From Streptomyces sp. NBC_00513 (GTDB taxonomy: Bacteria; Actinomycetota; Actinomycetes; Streptomycetales; Streptomycetaceae): DNA of 64,000 bases. A program made the position numbers and the translations under genes. Position 1 is the first letter of the stretch, and each line of letters starts with the position of its first letter. Location: the NCBI RefSeq assembly GCF_041431415.1, contig NZ_CP107845.1, positions 8,184,001 to 8,248,000 on the forward strand, read 5' to 3'. Of this stretch, positions 38,278 through 46,020 are shown piece after piece. The notes beneath the pieces were generated by a model. That model was not told where the DNA came from. It made no database searches and saw only the letters and a program-made list of their open reading frames with translations.

Positions 38278-39218
38278 GCTGTCTCCTTCTTGGCCCGGGC
38301 GGCGGCCGGCGTGGCCGCGGCGTATTTTCGTTCGCCGTCGACGAGGTCCCAGTAGACGGTGCGGGGCTCGGCGAAGACGGAGTAGGCGGTGGCCAGGCAC
38401 CGCCAGTTCCGGTTGGGCTGGGCCCGGGTGAGGACGAAGGCGTCCTCGAAGAGTTTGTCGGCGCGCCGCATCAGGGCCGGGCGCGGGTCCTGGGGGCCGA
38501 ACAGCTGCAGGTAGCCGTGTTCGCGGAGCCACGTTTCGGCGTGCTCGGGCTGAGGGTCTCCGGCGAGTTGTCCGCCGTCGGCCAGGGTCTGGGCCGCGAG
38601 GCGCTCCAGGCGGCGGAGCCGGCGTGCTTCCTCCCCGCCGGGGCAGTGGTCGCCGCGGAAGTGCCACTCGTTCCAGCGGGGGGTGGTGTAGTGGTCCCAG
38701 TCGACGTCGTCGAGCTGGGCGGTGACCTGGGGCGGGAGTTCACCGCGGGTGAGGTCGGCGACGTCATAGCCGGGGCCGAGCGCTTCGAGGGTGAAGGTCC
38801 CCCGTATGCCGGGGCCCGGGCGGTCCATGCGGATCATGACGGTGAGTTTGTTGGTGAAGCGGTTGGTGGGGCCGGCCAGGATGACCGCGCGTCCGTCGGC
38901 CAGCAGGGGCTGCGCGCGGTGTGCGATCTCGCCGATGGGGAAGGTGTTGCCCCCGCGGTAGTAGGCCTTCTTCTCGACGCCGCCGTCGGAGCGGATCATC
39001 AGTCTGTCGGTGCCGAGCGTGGTGGCGAGGGCGTGGGTGGCGGTGCGTATGTCGGCCGGGCTCTGGCCGGGTCGTAACAGGGACGCGTTCAGGGTGGGGA
39101 GGCCGAGCGAGTGGAGCAGTGCCATGGTCTGCCATTTCGGCCACCGTCGGTCTCTTGCGGCCGCCACGAGTTCCTCGGCGCTCTGAGTGTGCAGCGGTCG
39201 AGGTAAGGGAATCGCCAT
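38274..39218 (-). CDS. Unassigned protein, possibly ATP-grasp-like
   Basis: A 314-aa soluble protein (MAIPLPRPLHTQSAEELVAA). The N-terminal half has KWQTMALLHSLGLPTLNASL, then LGTDRLMIRSDGGVEKKAYY and AVILAGPTNRFTNKLTVMI, followed by GTFTLEALGPGYDVADLTRG. The order (phosphate-binding segment with RSD, then a long beta-hairpin with hydrophobic strands) resembles nucleotide-binding halves of ATP-grasp enzymes, but no complete metal-ligand set is evident. It sits between the HIT and cysteine-desulfurase genes with an 18-bp gap and a 4-bp overlap. I treat the fold as an inference; the family is otherwise unknown to me. Confidence 0.75.
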   Translation of the reverse strand: MAIPLPRPLHTQSAEELVAAARDRRWPKWQTMALLHSLGLPTLNASLLRPGQSPADIRTATHALATTLGTDRLMIRSDGGVEKKAYYRGGNTFPIGEIAHRAQPLLADGRAVILAGPTNRFTNKLTVMIRMDRPGPGIRGTFTLEALGPGYDVADLTRGELPPQVTAQLDDVDWDHYTTPRWNEWHFRGDHCPGGEEARRLRRLERLAAQTLADGGQLAGDPQPEHAETWLREHGYLQLFGPQDPRPALMRRADKLFEDAFVLTRAQPNRNWRCLATAYSVFAEPRTVYWDLVDGERKYAAATPAAARAKKETA

Positions 39219-39236
39219 GATGTTCCCCCCTCGTCG

Positions 39237-39863
39237 TCAGGCCGTTGCGGTGGCCCGGATGGCAGCGGTCAGAGTCTCGTAGGTCTGGTGCTTGGCCTCG
39301 GTGAAGGGGTGGTCGCGCCAGTCGTACTGCTCGCCGATGCCAAGCTGGTCGGCGACGACGCGGCGGACGAACTGGCGTGCGAACCGGCCGTCGGCGGGCC
39401 AGTAGTGGAGCTCGCCCGGGTAGGGCGACAGGTACAGGTACGAAGTCTCGGCGGCCGCGGGCAGGTCGACGAGCGAGGAGAGGCGCCGGCCCGTGCCACC
39501 GACCTTCTCATAGGCGGCCAGGATGGCGTCCGGGTCCGGTACGGGGATGAGGTGGAGGTGAGCGTGGCTGCAGCAGGAGGCGCCGAGCTCGCAGTCCCGC
39601 GGTCCGTGCTCGGCGACGATGGTGGGCCCGTAGTGAGCCTGGATCAGGGTGCGCATCGACTCCAGGCCGGCGGCGACCTTCGGGAGGTCGTCGGGCGGGA
39701 CGTCGGCGGCGGCGTCGAGGTGCTCCAGCGGCATGTAGAGGGAGTAGCCGGGGGTGAGGCAGCCGACGGTGGGCAGGAGGACCCAGCGGTCGATCGTCTC
39801 GGTGATGATGCGGGTCTTGGGCTCGCGTGCGGTGAACTCGGTGCAAAACTGGCAGTCGTCCAT
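39237..39863 (-). CDS. HIT family nucleotide hydrolase/transferase
   Basis: A 208-aa protein (MDDCQFCTEFTAREPKTRII) with an N-terminal CxxC zinc half-site and the histidine triad SHAHLHLIPVP (HxHxH) near residue 110. HIT proteins hydrolyse or transfer nucleotidyl groups from dinucleoside polyphosphates or nucleoside phosphoramidates. The C-terminal extension (YLSPYPGELHYWPADGRFAR, then FVRRVVADQLG) is of the type seen in larger actinobacterial HIT-like proteins. It is the second gene in an operon with the dCTP-deaminase-like gene, suggesting nucleotide chemistry. Confidence 0.88.
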   Translation of the reverse strand: MDDCQFCTEFTAREPKTRIITETIDRWVLLPTVGCLTPGYSLYMPLEHLDAAADVPPDDLPKVAAGLESMRTLIQAHYGPTIVAEHGPRDCELGASCCSHAHLHLIPVPDPDAILAAYEKVGGTGRRLSSLVDLPAAAETSYLYLSPYPGELHYWPADGRFARQFVRRVVADQLGIGEQYDWRDHPFTEAKHQTYETLTAAIRATATA

Positions 39864-39868
39864 GTCAG

Positions 39869-40414
39869 TCACCTTGTGTTCGGGTCGACGAGTTCGTCGG
39901 CGTAGCGGCTTCGCAGGTCTGCGGGATGGCCGTAGAACGGGTGGGCGGTCGCGGCGGGGCCGCCGCCGCGGAGTTGGAGTACGAGGCGGGCCAGCGGCAT
40001 GCCGTGATGCAGGCGCAGGGTGGCCGGGCTGTGGTTGACGAGCTCCAGGGTCAGATGGCCGGCCCAGCCCGGCAGGACGAACGGGCTGGTGACGTGGATG
40101 GCCAGGCCGACTCGGGCCAGATGGCTCAGACCGCCGATCATCCCCATGACGTCCGGGCCCAGGGAGACCGGCTCGGAGGCCGGCGCCAGAATCATTTGCC
40201 CCGGCGCCAGGTCGTACGTCGTCCAGTCGGTGATCTGCGGGCCGTACAGGGTGTCGATACTGGCCTGGTCGGCCAGGTCGACGACGGCGTCCGGCGCGAC
40301 GATGGGTTGGATTGGACCACCGAGCCTCAAGAGCAGGCTGTCCCCGCGCAGTTCCCCGTCCCACGTCACGGCGCCGTTGTTGATGTGGTCCTTGATGGAC
40401 GCGGCTGAGAGCAT
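39869..40414 (-). CDS. dCTP deaminase/dUTPase-superfamily protein with altered active site
   Basis: A 181-aa protein (MLSAASIKDHINNGAVTWDG) of the Dcd/dUTPase trimeric beta fold: YDLAPGQMILAPASEPVSLG, then GLSHLARVGLAIHVTS, GWAGHLTLELVNHSP and HHGMPLARLVLQL. Compared with Dcd (GRSSLARLGL, then IDPGW), the first Arg is Leu and the Asp of IDPGW is Leu, while the Ser, the second Arg and the catalytic Glu (TLELVNHS) remain. So it probably binds a nucleotide but may not be an ordinary dCTP deaminase. First gene of the operon; start ATG 40414. Confidence 0.8.
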   Translation of the reverse strand: MLSAASIKDHINNGAVTWDGELRGDSLLLRLGGPIQPIVAPDAVVDLADQASIDTLYGPQITDWTTYDLAPGQMILAPASEPVSLGPDVMGMIGGLSHLARVGLAIHVTSPFVLPGWAGHLTLELVNHSPATLRLHHGMPLARLVLQLRGGGPAATAHPFYGHPADLRSRYADELVDPNTR

Positions 40415-40620
40415 GACTCATCCCCGGAATTTAGGCAGTGTGGTGGCCCCCGCCAGATCCGAAGGCAACTGAGGAAATGTTCCCGTGGATAGCTCGCCAT
40501 GTCTCCATGTCCACCCGAGCATTTCAAGGTTTTCCTGGCGTGAAATGCGGTGAAGTCCACTACTCCTGGCCGCTCGGACAGTGCAAGCTGGTGGGGTAGT
40601 GCCCAGGGGAGGGGAGGAAC
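40415..40620. promoter_or_regulatory. Divergent control region between the operon and the LysR gene
   Basis: 206 bp between divergent start codons, AT-richer near 40490-40560 (catttcaaggttttcctgg). A LysR protein typically binds such a region. Just before 40621 a strong ggggaggggagg precedes the LysR ATG. Confidence 0.55.
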
Positions 40621-41688
40621 ATGCCGCCGTTACCGTCCGGCCCGCTCAAAGTGCCTGGTCCCGAAGGGTTCCGGGGCGATCTGCTCGCTTGTTCCTCGGA
40701 TTTGCTGGACCTGACGTGGGACCAGATGCGTACGCTCGTCGTCGTCCACGAGGAGGGCACCGCCCTCGCGGCGGCTCGGCTGCTGGGCCGGGAGCAGTCG
40801 AGCGTGCAAAAGCAGCTCGACATCCTCAACCGGAACTTCCAGGCGCTGACCGGTGAGTTGGTGGTGGTCAAGCAGGGCCGCGGCCGGGATCTGCTGTTCA
40901 CCCCGACCGGGCTGGAACTTGTCGACCGAATCCGATCGACGTTTTCGGACTGGCTTCAGGGCATCGCCAACTCTCGGCGCCGGCTCGGCTCCACCCTGAC
41001 CGTTGGCACCACCGAGTTCACTCTGCCGTTCCTGGCCCGGGTGTGGGAGCGGGTGGAGCGAGAACTGATGGCGCGGGAGGTGGAACTCAAGGTCGTTCAC
41101 GTCCGCACTCGCGACTTCCGCCAGCGCCTGGACTCCAACCAGGTGGACTTGTTGTGCGGGGGCCTGGCCGCGCCGGTCGGGGACGGCCCGCTCGCCCCCG
41201 AGTACGACTTCCTGGAGTGGCACCGCGAAGGCCTCGCTCTCCTGACGAACCTGTCCGTCCGCGAGCTGCCCGCCCGGCAGGTCGGCGTCGAGCGGCTGCG
41301 GAACCTGCCGCTGGTCATTCCTTCCCGCGGGGTGATCGCCGACTTTGTCGAGCGCTGGTACGGAACGGACTTCCGCACCCACCTCCAGGTCGTCGCGGAG
41401 ATCGACGACATCTACTACGGGCTGGCCCTGCTGCGCTCCGAGATGACCCGCGGCTGTATGCTCTGCGCCCGCTCCATAGGCGAGGCCGCCGTCGCGGGCC
41501 GGCTGCCCGGCGGCGAGGGGTTCCGCCTGGTCGAGTTCGCCGACGACTTCGACCCCATGCTCCAACTAGTCTCGGGCGTCTTCGCCCGCAAGGGCGAGCG
41601 GGACACCTACGACGCCTCACACCCCTTGAACGTGCTGTGGGAGGCCTTCCGCGAGGAAGCAGCCTCCGACCGGCCGATCCCGCTGTGA
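40621..41688 (+). CDS. LysR-family transcriptional regulator
   Basis: A 355-aa protein with an N-terminal winged HTH at about residues 35-95 (DQMRTLVVVHEEGTALAAAR, REQSSVQKQLDILNRNFQAL) preceded by ~30 extra residues. A periplasmic-binding-like sensor follows (STLTVGTTEFTLPFLARVWE; DLLCGGLAAPVGDG; LPLVIPSRGVIADFVERWYG). Divergent from the dcd-like/HIT/cysteine-desulfurase operon and upstream of the EEP-methyltransferase gene by 28 bp, so it probably regulates one or both. Confidence 0.85.
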   Translation: MPPLPSGPLKVPGPEGFRGDLLACSSDLLDLTWDQMRTLVVVHEEGTALAAARLLGREQSSVQKQLDILNRNFQALTGELVVVKQGRGRDLLFTPTGLELVDRIRSTFSDWLQGIANSRRRLGSTLTVGTTEFTLPFLARVWERVERELMAREVELKVVHVRTRDFRQRLDSNQVDLLCGGLAAPVGDGPLAPEYDFLEWHREGLALLTNLSVRELPARQVGVERLRNLPLVIPSRGVIADFVERWYGTDFRTHLQVVAEIDDIYYGLALLRSEMTRGCMLCARSIGEAAVAGRLPGGEGFRLVEFADDFDPMLQLVSGVFARKGERDTYDASHPLNVLWEAFREEAASDRPIPL

Positions 41689-41716
41689 CCATCCCGTCCG
41701 CCGAAGGGCACTTCTG

Positions 41717-43057
41717 ATGATGCTGGCCTCGATCAACCTCAACAAGCGGTTCGGCGCGGACGGCGCCCGGGCACGGTTCGCCGCCTGGCTCCGCAGGCAC
41801 GACGTCGCGGTCATCGTCGTGCAGGAGCCGTACAAGCCCGCCGACCGGCGCCCGCCGCTCCTGCCCGGGTACGTCTTCGCGGGCGGGGACGGCCACCTCG
41901 CCACCTGGGTCCGCGAGGACATCGCCACCCCGACCGTATCCGCGCCGACCAGTTGGGCGCAGCGGGTGGAGCTGGGCTGGCTCACCATCCTGCAGGTTCA
42001 CCTCGATGCCTACACCAGTGCGGCACGCACCACCCAACTCGGCGAGCTTGGGGCGCTGGCCGCCGCCGAGGGCGGGCGTCCGCTGCTGGTCTGCGGGGAC
42101 TTCAACCTCGCGCCGCGGCCGCAGGACGGCTTGTACGGCGGGGAGATCAGCGGCTTTACCGCGGACACCGAGCGCAAGGCGCTGCAACACCTGCTCCAGG
42201 CCGCGTGGCTCGTCGACACCACCGGCACGGACGAGGAGGCGGACTTCACGTTCGAGCGGCTCTTCACCGGCAAGCTCAGCCGATTCCGGTGTGACCTCGC
42301 CCTGCTGAGCGACCACCTTGCCGCCGGGGTTCCGGTCGCGGTCCGACATGAAGTCCGAACGGGGCCGGAGGCATTCACCGACCACTCCGCAATCCTGCTC
42401 GACCTGCCGATCACCCCTGAGGTCGCGGAGCCGGACGACGTCCTGTTCGCGATCAGCGACCTGACGGGCAAGCAGCCGGCGGCCGCGGGCGCACGCTCGT
42501 ACCAGCCGCACAAGACCGCGATGAGCCGCCAGGCGGCCTCGCCGGCGGCCCGTGCGGTCACCGGGCACCTGACGGGCCCGCTCGGCATTCGTACGGTCCT
42601 CGATCACGGGTGCGGCCGCGGTGCCGATGTCGCCCACTACCGGGCCGCCGGGCTGGATGCCGACGGGTACGACCCGCACGAGGGGTTCGGCTGGCCCCGC
42701 CCCGAGCGGGAGGGATACGACCTCGTGACCCAAATGTTCGTCCTCAACGTGCTGCCCGACCCGGGAGCGCGGATCCGCGCGCTGCAGGACGCGGCCGAGT
42801 TCGTCCGCCCTGGCGGGCGCGTCGTGATCGTCACCCGCTCCCCCGAGGAGATCACGAAGGCCGCTGCCGGCGGCAGCTGGACGGCCCATCATGACGGCTA
42901 CTGGTCGAGCGAGGGGAAGGGGACCTTTCAGCGCGGCATCAGCGCGGCCGAGACCACGGCGCTCGCCCGGCACGCCGGCCTCGCCCCCGCGGTGGGGGAG
43001 GCCGGGCTGCCCCTGCCCGGAGTGAGTCACATCGTGCTGGTCAAGCCCGAGCCGTAG
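41717..43057 (+). CDS. Endonuclease/exonuclease/phosphatase - SAM methyltransferase fusion
   Basis: A 446-aa two-domain protein. Residues 1-~245 form an EEP (DNase I-like) domain: SINLNKRF, VIVVQEPYKP (catalytic Glu), LLVCGDFNLAP (DxN), CDLALLSDHL and TDHSAILLDL (catalytic His). Residues ~260-446 form a class I methyltransferase: PHKTAMSRQAASPAARAV, VLDHGCGRGADVAHYRAAGL (SAM motif I), LDADGYDPHEGF, QMFVLNVLPDPGARI. The second domain resembles the methyltransferases associated with DNA phosphorothioation genes (K-TA-SR start, CGRG-D, LNV). Fusing nucleic-acid hydrolase and methyltransferase is unusual and points to DNA or RNA modification/restriction. Confidence 0.85.
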   Translation: MMLASINLNKRFGADGARARFAAWLRRHDVAVIVVQEPYKPADRRPPLLPGYVFAGGDGHLATWVREDIATPTVSAPTSWAQRVELGWLTILQVHLDAYTSAARTTQLGELGALAAAEGGRPLLVCGDFNLAPRPQDGLYGGEISGFTADTERKALQHLLQAAWLVDTTGTDEEADFTFERLFTGKLSRFRCDLALLSDHLAAGVPVAVRHEVRTGPEAFTDHSAILLDLPITPEVAEPDDVLFAISDLTGKQPAAAGARSYQPHKTAMSRQAASPAARAVTGHLTGPLGIRTVLDHGCGRGADVAHYRAAGLDADGYDPHEGFGWPRPEREGYDLVTQMFVLNVLPDPGARIRALQDAAEFVRPGGRVVIVTRSPEEITKAAAGGSWTAHHDGYWSSEGKGTFQRGISAAETTALARHAGLAPAVGEAGLPLPGVSHIVLVKPEP

Positions 43058-43077
43058 AGGTGTGGCGGCACCGCAGG

Positions 43078-43395
43078 TCAGCGGTTGCCGGTCCAGACGA
43101 TGCGCTCCGAGAAACCGCCCCGCTGTTCGGCCTTGGACGCCCGGATCTTCTCCAGCTGGGCCGGGTCGACGCCGAGGTCCGCCGCGAGGGCGAAGGCGAC
43201 TTCGAGGACGTCCGCGAGCTCCTCGGGGGCGTCGGTCTCGTCCGCCTCCATGTACTCCGCCACCTCCTCGGCCAGCTTCGCGCGGAGCCGCTGCCGGTAC
43301 TCCGTCGGATCGGCCACGTAGACCTCCGGCTCGGCTCCGTCCGCGCGGATGATCTGAGGGATCCGGTCCCGTACCAGCTTTCCCGTGGTGAGCAC
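43078..43395 (-). CDS. MazG-like nucleoside triphosphate pyrophosphohydrolase
   Basis: A 105-aa all-helical protein of the MazG/phosphoribosyl-ATP pyrophosphohydrolase-like superfamily (TTGKLVRDRIPQIIRADG; LRAKLAEEVAEYMEADETDA; EELADVLEVAFALAADLGVD). The EExxE...ExxD metal-binding pattern is visible (EEVAEYMEAD, EELADVLEV). GTG 43395 has an AGGAG 6 bp upstream. It would hydrolyse non-canonical or excess nucleoside triphosphates, in keeping with the nucleotide theme of the locus. It converges on the EEP-methyltransferase gene. Confidence 0.88.
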   Translation of the reverse strand: MLTTGKLVRDRIPQIIRADGAEPEVYVADPTEYRQRLRAKLAEEVAEYMEADETDAPEELADVLEVAFALAADLGVDPAQLEKIRASKAEQRGGFSERIVWTGNR

Positions 43396-43511
43396 GTACT
43401 CTCCTGCACCAGTTCGTCCTTGGCCGGTCACGCGACCGGCCCCGTGTTGTTCGAGCGTAGAGTTGGGGCCTCATCGGGCGCCATCAGAAACAGGAATCCC
43501 ACCCGAAGTGG

Positions 43512-44100
43512 TCAGTCCAACCGATCCGCGTGAGTGTTCGTGAGGAGCGTCCTTCTCCGGACTGATTCAATGGCAGGTTCGGCCCCCGTCGTGACGAGCA
43601 GGTCGAAGTGCTCGATCCGTTCTGGGGCCCTCTGCCGCAGGAAGCTCCGGTAGCCGGCCCTGTCGCGTGCCGCCCGCACGAGAGCCCATCCACACTGGCG
43701 TTCCAGGTACCAGGCCACCTCTTGGTCTGGGACGGCACAGCGGATCCACAGCGGTGGGGGTGTTCTGCCGAGCGGCACAGTCACCGATCCACAGCGTGGC
43801 CAGCCGGCCGAGTCGGTTGAGATCGGGATCGGTGAAGGCCAGTCTCACCAACCAGCTCTGCTCCGCACGTTCGCCCTCGGTCCACCCTGAGGCGTCGGCT
43901 CCTTCTACCAGGGCGAGTGCTCCGACGAGCTGGTTCTCTTCCCACATGCCGACGAGTTGGATGTCAGGCTGGAGGTCGGCAGCCAGGCGGAGCAGGGACG
44001 AGCCGTCGGTCGTCGTGGTTCGGGCCCGCTTCTCGTGGTCGTTGCAGCGGTGGACGACGTCTGCGAGCGGGTCCCAGTCTGAGGTGGTCAGGGGCAGCAC
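43512..44100 (-). pseudogene. GNAT acetyltransferase, frameshifted at a C5 run
   Basis: From ATG 44100 the frame encodes an N-acetyltransferase (MLPLTTSDWDPLADVVHRCN; IQLVGMWEENQLVGALALVE; SWLVRLAFTDPDLNRLGRLA). At about 43760, after ARQNTP, similarity continues in another frame (PLWIRCAVPDQEVAWYLERQ; then GYRSFLRQRAPERIEHFDLL) to the stop at 43512. The minus-strand accccca run at the join suggests a single-base change. Either a real frameshift or a sequencing/assembly error. Confidence 0.75.
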
Positions 44101-44118
44101 GGAGTACGCGGTCTCTGT

Positions 44119-45003
44119 CTACGAGGTCGGGTGCTTCACTGCGACGCCGGCGTACGCAGCCGAGACGTAGTCGGGCACGGCCGAGAACTGGTGGCGCGTC
44201 TGGTGCCGGGCGGTGGGGACCATGCGAACCGGGCCGCCGTAGAGGTCGCCCCAGTCGCCGAAGAGGTTGCTGATCGACTGCCGGTCCCGGGGCCGGAACC
44301 CGATGCCCTCCTCGTCGTACACGTCCTGGACCCGCCCGACCCAGGTCGGGCTGAAGTCGGGCGTCGCGTGGGTGATCGACAGGGCGCTGCCTGGAGGCAG
44401 CCAGGCCCGGAGGTAGGCCACAGCGTCCTGCACTCGGGCGTCGTCGGGGATCCACGGGAGAACGTCGTGAAGGAGGACGGCAACGGGCCGCTCCCGCGTC
44501 AGGTGTCCGTCGGCTTCCAGCCGGGCCAGCAGACGGGCCGTGTCCGTGACATCGGCGATTACCGCGACGGGGCGAGAAGCCGTCGGGGCCGAGTCAAGGA
44601 GACTGCGCTGGCAGGCGACTACGTCGTGGTTGATGTCCGCGTAGACCACCGCGGCGGAGCGCCCGTGCTGCTGCGCGACGTCGTGGGTGTTCTGCCCAAA
44701 CCGGAGGTCACCACCGCCTGCGGGTCGGGGCAGGGCGTAGCCGCAGCCGAGATCCAGGAACTGGGAGATTCCGCGCGAGGCCAGGGCTTCTGTGATCAGC
44801 AGGTGATGGCTGCGGTTGATCTTGGCGGCTGCGGGCTCTCGCGGGAAGGCGTTGAGGATCTTGCGGGCGAGATCCTGGTCGACGGAACCGGCGCCCTCCA
44901 TGCCGAACCACATTCGGTAGATGCGTGCTGCGCTGGGCCGCTGGTGGGCGTCCGGGCCCGGGGCGGGAATGCCCAGTGCGAGGCCTTCCTGGACCAGGTT
45001 CAC
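44119..45003 (-). CDS. SAM-dependent methyltransferase (PF04672 type)
   Basis: A 294-aa methyltransferase of the actinobacterial PF04672/DUF574 family. Typical landmarks: PSAARIYRMWFGMEGAGSVD, then FPREPAAAKINRSHHLLITE, QFLDLGCGYALPRPA (SAM motif I; here lacking the usual T-x-x-N pattern), VVYADINHDVVACQR, and PVAVLLHDVLPWIPDD. GTG 45003 overlaps the TGA of the upstream gene (GTGA). Members are often found beside regulators; substrates are mostly unknown. Confidence 0.88.
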   Translation of the reverse strand: MNLVQEGLALGIPAPGPDAHQRPSAARIYRMWFGMEGAGSVDQDLARKILNAFPREPAAAKINRSHHLLITEALASRGISQFLDLGCGYALPRPAGGGDLRFGQNTHDVAQQHGRSAAVVYADINHDVVACQRSLLDSAPTASRPVAVIADVTDTARLLARLEADGHLTRERPVAVLLHDVLPWIPDDARVQDAVAYLRAWLPPGSALSITHATPDFSPTWVGRVQDVYDEEGIGFRPRDRQSISNLFGDWGDLYGGPVRMVPTARHQTRHQFSAVPDYVSAAYAGVAVKHPTS

Positions 45004-45439
45004 GGCCGTGCTCCTCTCGGGTTGGGTGTGCGTTGTCCTGGAAGCTCCGGATGTTCGAGCGGGCTGCGGCCGTGATCTGGGGAGGTCGGTAGACAGGAGG
45101 TGGGGGCCGCGGCCGGACGGCGGGAGGTCCTTCCGAGGGTGACGTAGGACCCCGGGCCGTAAGCCGACGAGATGTTGCAGGTGGGGTGGGTTGTCCGGCC
45201 GTGACGCTCGCACCGCCGTAGGGCCGCCGCAGAACGAACTCGTCGACCAGGAAGGTGACCCGGGGGCCGGTGCGGGCCAGGCCGCGCAAGCCAAGTTGGA
45301 TCGGCGCGGGCTCGGTGTCGATGCAGATCCGCCGGCCTGCCGGGCCGGCGGCGAGGAAGATTCTGATGGCGACGCCGTCGTAGCGGACCCGGCGCCATCC
45401 CTGCCGGTCGGGCGGGTGGACGTTCAGCTTGACGGACAT
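45000..45439 (-). pseudogene. Hypothetical protein upstream of the methyltransferase, probably frameshifted
   Basis: ATG 45439 starts a frame (MSVKLNVHPPDRQGWRRVRY; LARTGPRVTFLVDEFVLRRP; YGGASVTAGQPTPPATSR) that loses coding character after about 45165. In the next frame a typical ending continues (AYGPGSYVTLGRTSRRPAAA) to a TGA at 45000-45002 that overlaps the methyltransferase GTG. The overlap supports the second frame as the natural end, so one frameshift separates the halves. The family is a small actinobacterial one without known function. Confidence 0.5.
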
Positions 45440-45527
45440 GCCTCCACAATGGTTTCGCGGCTACCGCCGCCGGGCGTCGTCGTCCCGCAGGGCGGTCACG
45501 TGATGGGTGGGCGCGAGTAGGGAGCGG

Positions 45528-45731
45528 TTATCGCATTGCCTCAGGGGCGGGGCAGGACCACACCTCGGTGTCGAGGGAGTGGACGCCTTGCCGGCCTGGG
45601 ATGATGCCGCGCGGTACGGCGCCGGTGGTGAGCTGGCGGCCGCAGGACACGCAGGCCCGGCCGAGGTACTGGTCGTGGGTCAGCGACGACACCGACGCCG
45701 GGAGCGGCGCACGGTCGCACCGCCCCGTCAT
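45528..45731 (-). CDS. Small zinc-finger-like protein, copy 1
   Basis: A 67-aa protein: MTGRCDRAPLPASVSSLTHD, then RACVSCGRQLTTGAVPRG, ending DTEVWSCPAPEAMR. One CxxC pair plus a distal Cys could bind zinc. Its ATG overlaps the TGA of the upstream small gene (ATGA). A close relative is at 52035 in this window. Common in Streptomyces near XRE-TPR regulators; function unknown. Confidence 0.7.
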   Translation of the reverse strand: MTGRCDRAPLPASVSSLTHDQYLGRACVSCGRQLTTGAVPRGIIPGRQGVHSLDTEVWSCPAPEAMR

Positions 45732-45934
45732 GCCGGTTCCCCGGCGGCTGTGGCACAGCCCGGGCTGCACGTGACGACCGGCGACCTCCGGGCGAAGCCT
45801 CGGACGGTCACTTCCCCGGCCGGGGCCAGGTCGGTGTTGACGGCTCCGCAGTCCCGGCAGGCGTGGCCGGGGAGACGGGCGATGCGGACATCGCCGGCGG
45901 ATACGACAGGGTGGATACTCACGGGCCGTCCCAT
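45728..45934 (-). CDS. Small Cys-rich protein
   Basis: A 68-aa protein: MGRPVSIHPVVSAGDVRIAR, HACRDCGAVNTDLAP, and VVTCSPGCATAAGE. Two Cys pairs spaced for one zinc ribbon. ATG 45934; coupled to the next gene by ATGA. Upstream, on the same strand, is an XRE-TPR regulator that could control the pair. Confidence 0.65.
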   Translation of the reverse strand: MGRPVSIHPVVSAGDVRIARLPGHACRDCGAVNTDLAPAGEVTVRGFARRSPVVTCSPGCATAAGEPA

Positions 45935-46020
45935 CTGCTCGTTTGGTGCGGGCACAGAGAGAGGATGACCGGCGGGAAGGGATGCAAGTACCACTGTTTG
46001 TGGTACCGGCGGGGGTTGAC

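Noticed and set aside
41315..43474. 719-aa minus-strand frame
   Set aside because: Antisense to the LysR, EEP-methyltransferase and MazG-like genes; no domain.
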